Part shown: positions 8,173 to 16,546 of the stretch, piece after piece
Layout of the letters: each line of letters opens with the position of its first letter
Numbering within the stretch: the stretch's first letter is position 1
NCBI RefSeq assembly: GCF_001590925.1
Contig: NZ_BCTU01000015.1
Coordinates: 1-64,000 of the forward strand
DNA length: 64,000 bases
Direction: 5' to 3'
DNA from: Serratia plymuthica NBRC 102599
Lineage (GTDB): Bacteria > Pseudomonadota > Gammaproteobacteria > Enterobacterales > Enterobacteriaceae
Made by a program: the position numbers and the translations under genes
The notes under the pieces: model-generated
The model's database searches: none
What the model was told of the DNA's origin: nothing
The model's input: only the letters and a program-made list of their open reading frames with translations

Positions 8173-8652
8173 TTAATCGCGGGCGGCAAAATACCGGCGG
8201 CTGGTGACGGGAACAAACAGTAACGCCAGGATAACCGCGTCGGGAATTTTTTGCAGGATCAGGACATGCAGGATCTGGCTGCTGGTTTCCCCTTCAACGG
8301 TAAAAACCTCCGGCAAAAAGCTGCCGATGGTCGCCAACAGCAAATAGCCGACCACCAGACACTGGCAAATCACGTATCCCCAGCGCCCCCAATTGCGGCC
8401 GCGCATCACCGCAAAACCGCAGCTGATTTGCAGGCACAGCAACAGCAGGCCGGCCAGAAAGATAAACGTGGAATCCCAGGCCTGAGCGCTGGTACTGACA
8501 AACTCCTGAGTGCCGTCGACACCCAGTTCCCCCAACAGCAACAGCACGCTGATGCATTTGATAGCCACCATTGCCGTCCCGGCCACCATCACCGGTACTG
8601 GCGCATCTGAAGTCGATCTCATTCCCTGCCTGCTGTTCAGCATGTCTGACAT
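8173..8652 (-). CDS. ybjO: YbjO family inner-membrane protein (DUF2593)
   Basis: About 159 residues with four hydrophobic segments and a conserved terminal PDAVILALLFVPVTSRRYF, matching E. coli YbjO in length, topology and position between rlmC and potI. No function is known. Start codons at 8652 and 8643 (both ATG) are plausible. The frame runs further to 8670, but the extra residues look untranslated. I chose 8652 without a clear Shine-Dalgarno sequence. Confidence 0.85.
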   Translation of the reverse strand: MSDMLNSRQGMRSTSDAPVPVMVAGTAMVAIKCISVLLLLGELGVDGTQEFVSTSAQAWDSTFIFLAGLLLLCLQISCGFAVMRGRNWGRWGYVICQCLVVGYLLLATIGSFLPEVFTVEGETSSQILHVLILQKIPDAVILALLFVPVTSRRYFAARD

Positions 8653-8754
8653 ATCCGTGTATACAACCAAACGCCGCCTATTCAGGCGGCATATATAAAG
8701 TCAGGTAATCAATTTCAATACCAATAATTGCAAAAATAGCAGGTTTGAACCGAA

Positions 8755-9600
8755 TCAGCTACGGGCGGCCTTTTGTAATTCGCGCGATCGCTGTTTTTCC
8801 GAGCGCGCCATAAACCACCAGGCAATCAAACCGATAATCCCCACCACCAGCAGAATCAAACTCGCCAGGGCGTTGATTTCCGGATTTACCCCCATGCGCA
8901 CGCTGGAGAACACCAGCATCGGCAAGGTAGTCGCGCCCGGCCCGGCAACGAAGCTGGCGATAACCAGATCATCCAACGACAGAGTGAACGCCAGCATCCA
9001 GCCGGCAACCAGCGCCGGGGCAATCATCGGCAGCGTGATCACGAAGAACACTTTTAGCGGCGTCGCGCCCAGATCCATCGCCGCCTCTTCGATCGAGCGG
9101 TCCAGCTCACGCAGGCGCGAACTGATCACCACCGAAACATAGGCGGTACAGAAGGTGACGTGCGCCAACCAGATGGTGAACATCCCGCGCTCCGACGGCC
9201 AGCCAAACGCGTGCCCCATCGCCACAAACAGCAGCAGCAGCGACAGGCCGGTGATCACGTCCGGCATGACCAGCGGCGCGGTCAGCATAAAGGCAAACCC
9301 CGTTGACCCGCGGAAACGGCCGAAACGCACCATCACCACGGCGGCAATCGCCCCCAGCACCACTGCGGCGGTCGCCGAAGCGGCCGCTATCGTCAGGCTT
9401 AGCCCAACGGCGCTGATCATCGCCGAATCATGGAACAACTCTGAATACCATCGCGTCGACCAACCGGCCCATACCGTCACCAGCTTGGAGCTGTTGAACG
9501 AGTAAATGACCAGCATCAGCATCGGCGCATACAGGAAGGTGAAACCTATCACCAGAATGGCGATACGCCACGGTGAACGCACTACCGGCAAGTTGTTCAT
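8755..9600 (-). CDS. potI: PotI, putrescine ABC transporter permease
   Basis: A 281-residue permease with about six transmembrane helices and an EAA loop around DLGATPLKVFFVITLPMIAP. It is the second channel subunit of the putrescine-specific importer PotFGHI. It starts within the potH stop (4-base ATGA overlap at 9597-9600), so it is translationally coupled as the last gene of the operon. Confidence 0.95.
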   Translation of the reverse strand: MNNLPVVRSPWRIAILVIGFTFLYAPMLMLVIYSFNSSKLVTVWAGWSTRWYSELFHDSAMISAVGLSLTIAAASATAAVVLGAIAAVVMVRFGRFRGSTGFAFMLTAPLVMPDVITGLSLLLLFVAMGHAFGWPSERGMFTIWLAHVTFCTAYVSVVISSRLRELDRSIEEAAMDLGATPLKVFFVITLPMIAPALVAGWMLAFTLSLDDLVIASFVAGPGATTLPMLVFSSVRMGVNPEINALASLILLVVGIIGLIAWWFMARSEKQRSRELQKAARS

Positions 9601-10562
9601 CCCTGCCCCCCCATTTCCTTGTTCTGGTGCTTGTGGAACCAGAGAATAGGTACGATCAACAACAGCAGCATGACGGTGGCAACCGCCGAGGCCACCGGCC
9701 AGTCGCGGTTATTGAAGAACTCCTGCCACAGCACGCGGCCGATCATGATACTGTCCGGCCCGCCCAGCAGTTCCGGGATCACAAACTCGCCCACCGCCGG
9801 GATAAATACCAGCATCGAACCGGCGATGATACCGCCGCGCGTCAGCGGCACTATCACGCTAAAGAAGGTTTTCAACGGTTTGGCGCCCAGATCCAGCGAA
9901 GCCTCAACCAGCGAGTAATCCAGCCGGGTCAGTGCGGTATAAATGGGCAATACCATAAACGGCAGGTAGGAATACACCACGCCGATATACACCGCCAGAT
10001 TGGTATGCAGGATCACCAACGGATGATCGATAACCCCCAACCACAGCAGAAAGTTGTTGAGGATACCGTTGTTTTTCAGGATCCCCATCCAGGCGTAAAC
10101 GCGGATCAGGAACGAGGTCCACGACGGCAGGATCACCAGCAGCAGCAAAATGTTGCGGGTTGAAGATTTGCTGTGCGCCACCGCCCAGGCCAACGGGTAA
10201 CCGATGATCAGGCAGCAAATCGTCGATACCGCCGCCACCTGCAACGATTGCAGATAGGCATCCAGATACAGCGGATCGTCGGTCAATTGCAGGTAGTTGG
10301 CAAAGTTGAGCGCGATATCCAGCTTGCCTTCCGCCCAGCTCATCAGATCGGTGTATGGCGGAACGGCCAACGCCAGCTCCGACAGGCTGATCTTGAACAC
10401 AATCAAGAACGGCAGCAGGAACAGCAACATCAGCCACAGCAGCGGCACCGCAATCACCAGCTTGCGGCCATGGGCCATTTGCAGGCGCTGGAAAAACGCT
10501 TTGAGCGGGCCGGGGCCGTTGGCCGGCGGTTCCGACGGCGCGCGTTCAGAAAGCATTGTCAT
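9597..10562 (-). CDS. potH: PotH, putrescine ABC transporter permease
   Basis: A 321-residue permease whose N-terminal cytoplasmic segment precedes six transmembrane helices. The EAA loop is SLDLGAKPLKTFFSVIVPLTRGG. It pairs with PotI to form the channel for putrescine delivered by PotF. It lies 24 bases downstream of potG in the same operon. Length and motifs match the E. coli protein. The loop is quoted in part: LDLGAKPLKTFFSVIVPL. Confidence 0.95.
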   Translation of the reverse strand: MTMLSERAPSEPPANGPGPLKAFFQRLQMAHGRKLVIAVPLLWLMLLFLLPFLIVFKISLSELALAVPPYTDLMSWAEGKLDIALNFANYLQLTDDPLYLDAYLQSLQVAAVSTICCLIIGYPLAWAVAHSKSSTRNILLLLVILPSWTSFLIRVYAWMGILKNNGILNNFLLWLGVIDHPLVILHTNLAVYIGVVYSYLPFMVLPIYTALTRLDYSLVEASLDLGAKPLKTFFSVIVPLTRGGIIAGSMLVFIPAVGEFVIPELLGGPDSIMIGRVLWQEFFNNRDWPVASAVATVMLLLLIVPILWFHKHQNKEMGGQG

Positions 10563-10586
10563 AACAAGTACTCCTCACCTTCTCAA

Positions 10587-11720
10587 CTACACCGTCAACA
10601 CTACGCAGCTGTCGGCTTCCCAACACAGGCGCACTTCATCGCCCCAGGTCGGCATCCCTTTACGGAAACGGTGGCCGTTCTGCAACTGGGCGCTGAGCAT
10701 CTGGCCGCTGAGCAGCTTCACGTGGTAGATCGACAAATCGCCGAGGTAAGCGATATGCACCACTTCCCCCACCGCAAAGTTGCAGCCGTCTTGCGGCACC
10801 TCTTCGCACAGCATGATTTTTTCCGGCCGTAGCGCAACCTGGATCGGCACGCCGTCCACCACCGACGAATCCGGATCCACTTTTAGCGCATGACGCAGGC
10901 CGGGGCTTTGCAGGATCAGCGCATCGTCATGACGTTCCTGCAGCACGCAGTCAAAGACGTTGACCGAGCCGATAAATTCGGCGCTGAAGCGGCTATTCGG
11001 ATGCTCGTAGATCTCTTCCGGCTCACCGATTTGCACAAACTTGCCGCGGTTCATGATGGCGATGCGCCCCGCCATGGTCATCGCTTCTTCCTGATCGTGG
11101 GTGACCATGACGCAGGTGACGCCTACGCGCTCAAGAATATCCGTCACTTCAAGCTGCATGCGGTCACGCAGTTTTTTATCCAGCGCGCCCATAGGTTCAT
11201 CGAGCAGCAACAGCTTCGGCCGCTTGGCCAGGCTACGCGCCAGCGCCACACGCTGACGCTGGCCACCGGACAACTGATGCGGCTTGCGTTTGGCGAACTC
11301 TTGCATGTGCACCAGCGACAGCATTTCCGCCACCCGTTCGGCGATTTCCGCACGCGGCATCTTGTCCTGCTTCAGGCCGAAAGCGATATTCTGCTCAACC
11401 GTCATGTGCGGGAACAACGCGTAAGACTGGAACATCATATTGATTGGCCGCTGGTAAGGCGGCACATGCGACATGTCCTGCCCGTCGAGCATAATCTGCC
11501 CTTCCGTTGGCTGTTCAAAGCCGGCCAGCATGCGCAACAACGTAGATTTGCCGCAGCCGGACGGCCCCAGCAGCGCAAAGATTTCGCCCTTGTAGATGGT
11601 CAGACTGACGTCTTCGACCGCGTTTTGGCCGTCAAAGGTTTTAGTGAGGTTACGGATTTCCAGCAGAGGGGTGAAAACCTTCTGCGACTTGGCTTGAGGA
11701 CGAGGAATGACGTCGTTCAA
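10587..11720 (-). CDS. potG: PotG, putrescine ABC transporter ATPase (TTG start)
   Basis: A 377-residue ATPase with Walker A GPSGCGKST, signature LSGGQRQRVALARSL, Walker B LLLLDEPMGALD and a C-terminal TOBE domain (about residues 290-377). The open frame reaches 11786, but homologues begin at NDVIPRPQAK, preceded here by TTG at 11720. GGAGAGC lies about 8-14 bases upstream, and the TTG gives exactly the E. coli length. An ATG inside the extension would add residues with no homologue. Use of TTG may hold PotG below PotF. Confidence 0.93.
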   Translation of the reverse strand: MNDVIPRPQAKSQKVFTPLLEIRNLTKTFDGQNAVEDVSLTIYKGEIFALLGPSGCGKSTLLRMLAGFEQPTEGQIMLDGQDMSHVPPYQRPINMMFQSYALFPHMTVEQNIAFGLKQDKMPRAEIAERVAEMLSLVHMQEFAKRKPHQLSGGQRQRVALARSLAKRPKLLLLDEPMGALDKKLRDRMQLEVTDILERVGVTCVMVTHDQEEAMTMAGRIAIMNRGKFVQIGEPEEIYEHPNSRFSAEFIGSVNVFDCVLQERHDDALILQSPGLRHALKVDPDSSVVDGVPIQVALRPEKIMLCEEVPQDGCNFAVGEVVHIAYLGDLSIYHVKLLSGQMLSAQLQNGHRFRKGMPTWGDEVRLCWEADSCVVLTV

Positions 11721-11788
11721 TCGGGGTGCTCTCCGGTGTAAAGCAGTGCAAAAAACCACGGCGATTGCCATGGCCCAAAATGGCAACG

Positions 11789-11853
11789 CAGGCGGGGATC
11801 ACCCGCCTGCCGGTCAGAACACGACTGAAAACCGGGCTCAGGAAACTGAGCCC
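11789..11853 (-). terminator. Two hairpins between potF and potG
   Basis: There are two perfect 8-bp stems: CAGGCGGG/CCCGCCTG (11789-11796, 11802-11809) and GGGCTCAG/CTGAGCCC (11834-11841, 11846-11853, GAAA loop). They sit between the binding-protein gene and the ATPase gene. They could protect the potF message or cause partial termination, so that PotF is made in excess. Neither has a long U-tract. Confidence 0.55.
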
Positions 11854-11860
11854 TTCCGTA

Positions 11861-12970
11861 TTACTTCCCGCTTTTAACTTTAGTCCAGGCACGGGTAATG
11901 ACACGGTCCAACTTCGGCGATTGCACGTTCAGCGTAAACAGCTTGGCACGCAGATCGGCCGGTGGATACACGTTCGGGTTGTTGCGAATGTCAGCGTTCA
12001 CCAGTGGCGTGGAATCCTTCACCGCGTTGGCGTAATACACGAAGTTGCTGATGCCCGCCATCACGTCCGGTTTCAGCAGGAAGTTCAGGAACTGGTAGGC
12101 AGCGTCCTTGTTTTTGGCATCCGCCGGCATGGCGAACATGTCAAAATAGGTCAGCGCCCCTTCTTTCGGAATGGTGTAAGCCACGTTCACGCCATTCTTC
12201 GCTTCTTTGGCGCGGTTAGCCGCCTGCATCACGTCGCCGGACCAGCCGATCGCCACGCAGATGTCACCGTTCGCCAGATCGTTGATGTACTGGGAAGAGT
12301 GGAAGTAACGGATGTTCGGCCGCAGTTTGAGCAGCAGATCGTTCGCTGCACCGGTGTAATCCGCCGCGTTGGTGCTGTTGGGATCTTTGCCCAGGTAATG
12401 CAACACGGTCGCATAGACTTCGCTAGGCGCATCCAGGAAGGAAACGCCACAGCTCTTCAGCTTTTCAAGGTTTTCCGGTTTGAGGATCAGATCCCAACTG
12501 TCGACCGGCGCGTCTTTGCCCAGAACCGCTTTCACCTTGTCGACGTTGTAGCCGATGCCGGTGGTCACCATCAGGTAAGGAATGCCGTACTTGTTGTCCT
12601 TGTCGTTATGCGCCACCAGTTTCAGCATATCGGGATCAAGGTTTTTGTAATTCGGCATTTTGCTCTTGTCGAGCGGCTCAAAGATACCGGCCTTCGACTG
12701 GCGCTCAAGGAAGTTGGACGAAGGTACCACCAGGTCATAACCGGTGCTGCCCGCCATCAATTTGCCTTCCAGCACTTCGTTGGAGTCAAAGACGTCGTAC
12801 ACCACTTTGATGCCGGTTTCTTTCTGGAATTTAGCTAAGGTGTCCGGCGCAATATAGTCGGACCAATTATAGACGTGCAGCGTTTTTTCATCGGCTGACG
12901 CGGTGACGGACGCGGCCATCAGCAAGCCGGCAACAACACCCGATAACCACTTTTTACGTTGGGTGACCAT
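11861..12970 (-). CDS. potF: PotF, periplasmic putrescine-binding protein
   Basis: A 369-residue spermidine/putrescine-binding protein. The signal peptide runs to about residue 26 (GVVAGLLMAASVTASA). The mature start DEKTLHVYNWSDYIAPDTL contains the conserved YNWSDYI polyamine-binding strand. It delivers putrescine to PotGHI. The ATG at 12970 has GGAGGAAG just upstream, while the frame continuing to 13168 has no signal-like start. It is the first gene of potFGHI. The 408-base region upstream of it holds the operon promoter, which I could not place. Confidence 0.96.
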   Translation of the reverse strand: MVTQRKKWLSGVVAGLLMAASVTASADEKTLHVYNWSDYIAPDTLAKFQKETGIKVVYDVFDSNEVLEGKLMAGSTGYDLVVPSSNFLERQSKAGIFEPLDKSKMPNYKNLDPDMLKLVAHNDKDNKYGIPYLMVTTGIGYNVDKVKAVLGKDAPVDSWDLILKPENLEKLKSCGVSFLDAPSEVYATVLHYLGKDPNSTNAADYTGAANDLLLKLRPNIRYFHSSQYINDLANGDICVAIGWSGDVMQAANRAKEAKNGVNVAYTIPKEGALTYFDMFAMPADAKNKDAAYQFLNFLLKPDVMAGISNFVYYANAVKDSTPLVNADIRNNPNVYPPADLRAKLFTLNVQSPKLDRVITRAWTKVKSGK

Positions 12971-13336
12971 CCGTAACTTCCTCCAAAACAGGGGTGAATC
13001 ATAGAATTGAACTTGTATCCCGAAATGATACAAAACCTTTCCTGATCGAGCGCAATCGTTGCAACCGCGAATTGAATGGCTATGCATTTGATTGCATACG
13101 CCTTTTTCATCTGTCCAGCTCGCGTGGTTACAAGGGGAATCGCAAGCCCTTAGCAGAATCAGCAGCATAACCGGTGTTGCCGGAACGCACCAGCCTTCAG
13201 GGCCAAAAACGCCTTTTATCGATTTTTTATGCAGTTTCTCTCTATGTGATACGCCATTAATGGCATAAACGGCGAGAAATATCTGGCAACAGAGGGTAAA
13301 ACGCAGAATATATTATTGCGGAAGGAAATAAGGGCA

Positions 13337-13361
13337 GCATGCCGCCGGAGGTGCGGCATGC
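13337..13361. terminator. Hairpin downstream of ybjN
   Basis: Perfect 9-bp arms GCATGCCGC (13337-13345) and GCGGCATGC (13353-13361) lie 18 bases beyond the ybjN stop. There is no T-run, so this is a weak or Rho-assisted terminator. The rest of 12971-13336 shows AT-rich promoter-like sequence with no gene. Confidence 0.5.
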
Positions 13362-13378
13362 ATCATCTACAGCGGCGA

Positions 13379-13858
13379 TCAATGCAGCATTGGCTGGCGG
13401 TCAGCGGCAGCCGGGTTCTCTTCTTCGTCACCCATAAACAGCAGATCGTTCGCCCGCGCCTCGAGGATCACCATCGAGATCTGTTCTTCGCCCTGCTGCA
13501 TAAAGTGGGTGAACTGCTCCAGCGTCACGCCCACGGCGATGCTCAGCGACTGACAGACGATCAGTTTCGGCAGGTTGTCGTCCTGGATATCGACAAACGC
13601 CTTGATGGTCAGCGAACTGGCGTTGATCTGGCTGAGATCGGCCACCAGCGGGATCAGCGCGGTCGGCTTCACCTCGGCTAATGCGGAGAACAAGATCACG
13701 TTGTCGACCAGATCGATTTTTGCGTCGAACACGCCGTCGAAGTTTTGCATGTGCGGTAGGTGCAGCGCCTGGCAGGAATCGCACTCAAAGAATGAAATGC
13801 CCGATTGATCCAGCCAACGTCGCAACAACGCCAAATCAGGGACTATGAGTGAATCCAT
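13379..13858 (-). CDS. ybjN: YbjN family protein
   Basis: A 159-residue protein with the conserved FFECDSCQALHLPHMQ segment, then AKIDLVDNVILFSALAEV and LPKLIVCQSLSIAVGVT. It has the length and context of E. coli YbjN, a sensory-transduction-regulator-like fold linked there to motility, biofilm and stress phenotypes when over-expressed. The molecular role is unknown. The ATG at 13858 is the homologous start, and the upstream extension to 13996 is not conserved. It lies 163 bases downstream of rimK on the same strand. Confidence 0.92.
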   Translation of the reverse strand: MDSLIVPDLALLRRWLDQSGISFFECDSCQALHLPHMQNFDGVFDAKIDLVDNVILFSALAEVKPTALIPLVADLSQINASSLTIKAFVDIQDDNLPKLIVCQSLSIAVGVTLEQFTHFMQQGEEQISMVILEARANDLLFMGDEEENPAAADRQPMLH

Positions 13859-14021
13859 ATTACCAGCCTCACAATATTCAAAACGCGAAAAAGGCGCATA
13901 GCTTACGGAATATTGCCCCAATACGCCACGATCAAAGCCGCTTAATTCGCTGATAGGGTAAATATGGGCGAGAAAAGGTCGCAGTACCAGCCGCAAAGCC
14001 GGAATCTTTGCCGCCGGGCAT

Positions 14022-14924
14022 TCAGCCGCCCGATTTCAGGCGAAACCCCGGCCGCGCGCGCTGTTCGATGTATTCGATCATCATGCCGGCGATATCCAGC
14101 CCGGTGGTTTTCTCCACCCCTTCCAGCCCCGGAGAGGCGTTGACTTCCATCACCAGCGGGCCACGGGCCGCACGCAGGATATCCACCCCGGCGACGTCCA
14201 ACCCCAGCGTAGTCGCGGCCTTCACCGCAATCGCCCGCTCTTTGGCGGTAATGCTCACTTTGCGGGCGGTGCCGCCGCGGTGCAGATTGGAACGGAACTC
14301 CCCGGCCTTGGCCTGCCGCTCGATAGCGGCCACCACCTTGCCACCCACCACCAGACAGCGCACGTCCCTGCCCTGCGCCTCGCGAATGAACTCTTGCACC
14401 AGAATATGGGCATTGAGACCGCGGAAGGCGTCAATCACGCTCTCCGCCGCCTGGCGCGTTTCCGCCAATACCACGCCGATGCCCTGAGTGCCTTCGACCA
14501 GTTTGACCACCAGCGGCGCACCGCCGACCAGCTCGATCAGATCGCCGGTATCGTCAGGCGAATGGGCGAAACCGGTGATCGGCAGGTCTATTCCCTGCCT
14601 CGCCAGCAATTGCAGCGAGCGCAGCTTGTCGCGCGCCCGGGTGATCGCCACCGATTCATTCAGCGGATAGCTGCCCAGCAGCTCAAACTGCCGCAGCACT
14701 GCAGTGCCGTAAAAAGTGATGGCGGAGCCGATACGCGGGATCACCGCATCATAACGGTCCAACTGACGGCCGCGATAATGGATAGTCGGCGCGGCGGGGT
14801 TGATGTTCATATAACAGGACAGCGGATCGATAATATCAATACTGTGCCCGCGCTGCTCCGCCGCTTCCAGCAGACGTTTGCACGAATACAGCGTTCCATC
14901 GCGCGAAAGAATGGCAATTTTCAC
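14022..14924 (-). CDS. rimK: RimK, ribosomal protein S6--L-glutamate ligase
   Basis: A 300-residue ATP-grasp enzyme. The N-terminal [15 protein letters not shown] start, central [17 protein letters not shown] nucleotide-binding segment and C-terminal [11 protein letters not shown] metal/ATP motif are all present. It adds glutamate residues to the C terminus of ribosomal protein S6 and can make poly-glutamate. It lies between ybjC and ybjN. In E. coli nfsA separates ybjC and rimK, but here there is no room for it. Confidence 0.96.
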   Translation of the reverse strand: MKIAILSRDGTLYSCKRLLEAAEQRGHSIDIIDPLSCYMNINPAAPTIHYRGRQLDRYDAVIPRIGSAITFYGTAVLRQFELLGSYPLNESVAITRARDKLRSLQLLARQGIDLPITGFAHSPDDTGDLIELVGGAPLVVKLVEGTQGIGVVLAETRQAAESVIDAFRGLNAHILVQEFIREAQGRDVRCLVVGGKVVAAIERQAKAGEFRSNLHRGGTARKVSITAKERAIAVKAATTLGLDVAGVDILRAARGPLVMEVNASPGLEGVEKTTGLDIAGMMIEYIEQRARPGFRLKSGG

Positions 14925-14980
14925 TCGTCACCCCAAAAAGCAATTACCTGCCAGGCAGGCGTCTTATCGGCGGCCGGCGC

Positions 14981-15295
14981 TCAGGCGCGCGGCTCACGGT
15001 CATTTTTATCGTCCGACGCGTTTTTCTGATCGGGCTTGTGCCGATCGTTTTCCGGCGGCAGACCGCCACGCATCAACGGGCCAAAGCCCTGTGCCACACG
15101 CCAGACCAAAAACGCCGCCGCCGGCACCATCAACGCCACACCGAGAAAGATCATCGCCACCGCCGCCTGCTGTGAAGCCAGCCAACCCGGCAGGTGGACA
15201 TGATCGTGAATACTCAGATAGGCCAGCACCAACAGCACCATACCCAGGCCTTCCAATACCAGCACCGGGCGCGGTAAGTCACCGAACGAACGCAT
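14981..15295 (-). CDS. ybjC: YbjC, DUF1418 inner-membrane protein
   Basis: A 104-residue protein with two hydrophobic segments (about residues 10-30 and 46-67) and a polar, charged C-terminal tail rich in Asp, Lys and Asn. The opening MRSFGDLPRPVLVLEGLGM resembles E. coli YbjC. The function is unknown. It lies 56 bases upstream of rimK on the same strand, so the two are probably cotranscribed. Confidence 0.87.
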   Translation of the reverse strand: MRSFGDLPRPVLVLEGLGMVLLVLAYLSIHDHVHLPGWLASQQAAVAMIFLGVALMVPAAAFLVWRVAQGFGPLMRGGLPPENDRHKPDQKNASDDKNDREPRA

Positions 15296-15534
15296 ATTTT
15301 TTTCTCCAGAGGCACTGTCCCCAGTGTAGTGAATTCCCCACGACGGCGACAGCCCCGGCGGCTTAATCGGTTACATGAATCAGATTAACAGGTAATTCCT
15401 GCTTTTTTTTCACCGGGCCAACGGGCATAGTAACCGACATTAACGCAGGTAATGCGCAGACCAAGGCTTTTTCGGCTGACAGAATGTCGTTGCAGTAGCG
15501 ATTAACTAATTGAATATCAACTAAGGAGTGATGC

Positions 15535-15798
15535 ATGTTTGCAGTAATCTTCGGGCGCCCAGGCTGTCCTTATTGTGTCCGTGCGAAAGAGTTGGCGGAA
15601 AAACTGACTGAAGACCGTGACGATTTCAACTTCCGTTACATTGATATCCACGCTGAAGGCATCACCAAGGCCGACCTGGAAAAAACCGTCGGCAAGCCGG
15701 TAGAAACCGTACCGCAGATCTTCCTTGATGAAAAACACGTTGGCGGCTTCACCGATTTCGAAGCCTACGCCAAAGAAAACCTGAATCTGTTCCAGTAA
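15535..15798 (+). CDS. grxA: GrxA, glutaredoxin 1
   Basis: An 87-residue glutaredoxin with the dithiol active site CPYC (residues 11-14), the TVPQIF cis-proline loop and a GGFTDFEAY glutathione-binding stretch. It reduces ribonucleotide reductase and protein disulfides using glutathione. AAGGAGTG lies a few bases before the ATG. It is divergent from ybjC and ended by a strong terminator. OxyR control is known for E. coli grxA. I did not identify an OxyR site. Confidence 0.97.
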   Translation: MFAVIFGRPGCPYCVRAKELAEKLTEDRDDFNFRYIDIHAEGITKADLEKTVGKPVETVPQIFLDEKHVGGFTDFEAYAKENLNLFQ

Positions 15799-15817
15799 CC
15801 CCTCAGGTTTAACGACG

Positions 15818-15845
15818 AAAAGGCGCTTAGAGCGCCTTTTTTTAT
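15818..15845. terminator. Terminator of grxA, overlapping the ybjM stop
   Basis: The stem AGGCGCT/AGCGCCT (15821-15827, 15831-15837) has AAA/TTT extensions and is followed by seven or more T. It lies between two convergent genes. Confidence 0.9.
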
Positions 15846-16231
15846 TGCCGTTCGCGACGGTGGCATTGCTGAAACGCCTGTAGCAGGCTGCGCGCAAACA
15901 GCGCCAGCATGGCACCGAATACGCACCAAAACACCGCACTGGTGGCATAAGCCAGTTCCTGCCAGAACGAATAAAACGGCGTCAGCCAAAAATGGCGGAT
16001 CGTCAGGCACAGCGGCAGTGCATACAGCGCGCCCAACAACGGACAGAGGATCCGTTTTTTGCTCGACAAATAGCTGGCGATCATGCCGGGTATCACAAAT
16101 AGCAGCAGGCCGGTTTCACCGTGATGCTCGTGATCCGTGCTGCCGAACGCCCCGCTCTGCTGGCCGAGGAACACCAGGCTGAACAGCAGAGAACAGCTTA
16201 AAATGCCCACCCAATACCGATAATTCGCCAT
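15842..16231 (-). CDS. ybjM: YbjM family inner-membrane protein
   Basis: A 129-residue protein with about four hydrophobic segments. The signature LLLFVIPGMIASYLSSKKR and the later FWQELAYATSAVFWCVFGA align with E. coli YbjM. The function is unknown. The ATG at 16231 has GGGGAG 7 bases upstream, and the extension to 16315 is discarded. It is convergent with grxA and shares its terminator. Confidence 0.85.
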   Translation of the reverse strand: MANYRYWVGILSCSLLFSLVFLGQQSGAFGSTDHEHHGETGLLLFVIPGMIASYLSSKKRILCPLLGALYALPLCLTIRHFWLTPFYSFWQELAYATSAVFWCVFGAMLALFARSLLQAFQQCHRRERQ

Positions 16232-16546
16232 GCGGAGACTCCCCTTTAGCGTCGTCACTACCCCGTAGAAATCAGCCGTGTCACGAAACAGGTGACGCCT
16301 TGCCATAAACGGCAACGCTGAGCTGAACTTTTTCCTTGGTCTAAAGAGAGTTAAATGCGTTCGGCAGCGCAGGAACTCAGCTTAATGCTGGCTGTCACGC
16401 GCCATAGCGACTAGAATATACGCCGCCGATCGATGGTTCGGATCGCCTTCCGCTGGTTAGTTATTTATGACGTCATTTTCCGACTGAATTTATATCTTAT
16501 AGTCATCTACATCAAGCACTTACTGGTAAACAATAAGTTATCCTCC

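Noticed and set aside
11726-12838. A 370-codon plus-strand frame opposite potF
   Set aside because: The low-complexity His/Arg/Gln-rich translation mirrors potF codons, and potF is unmistakable.
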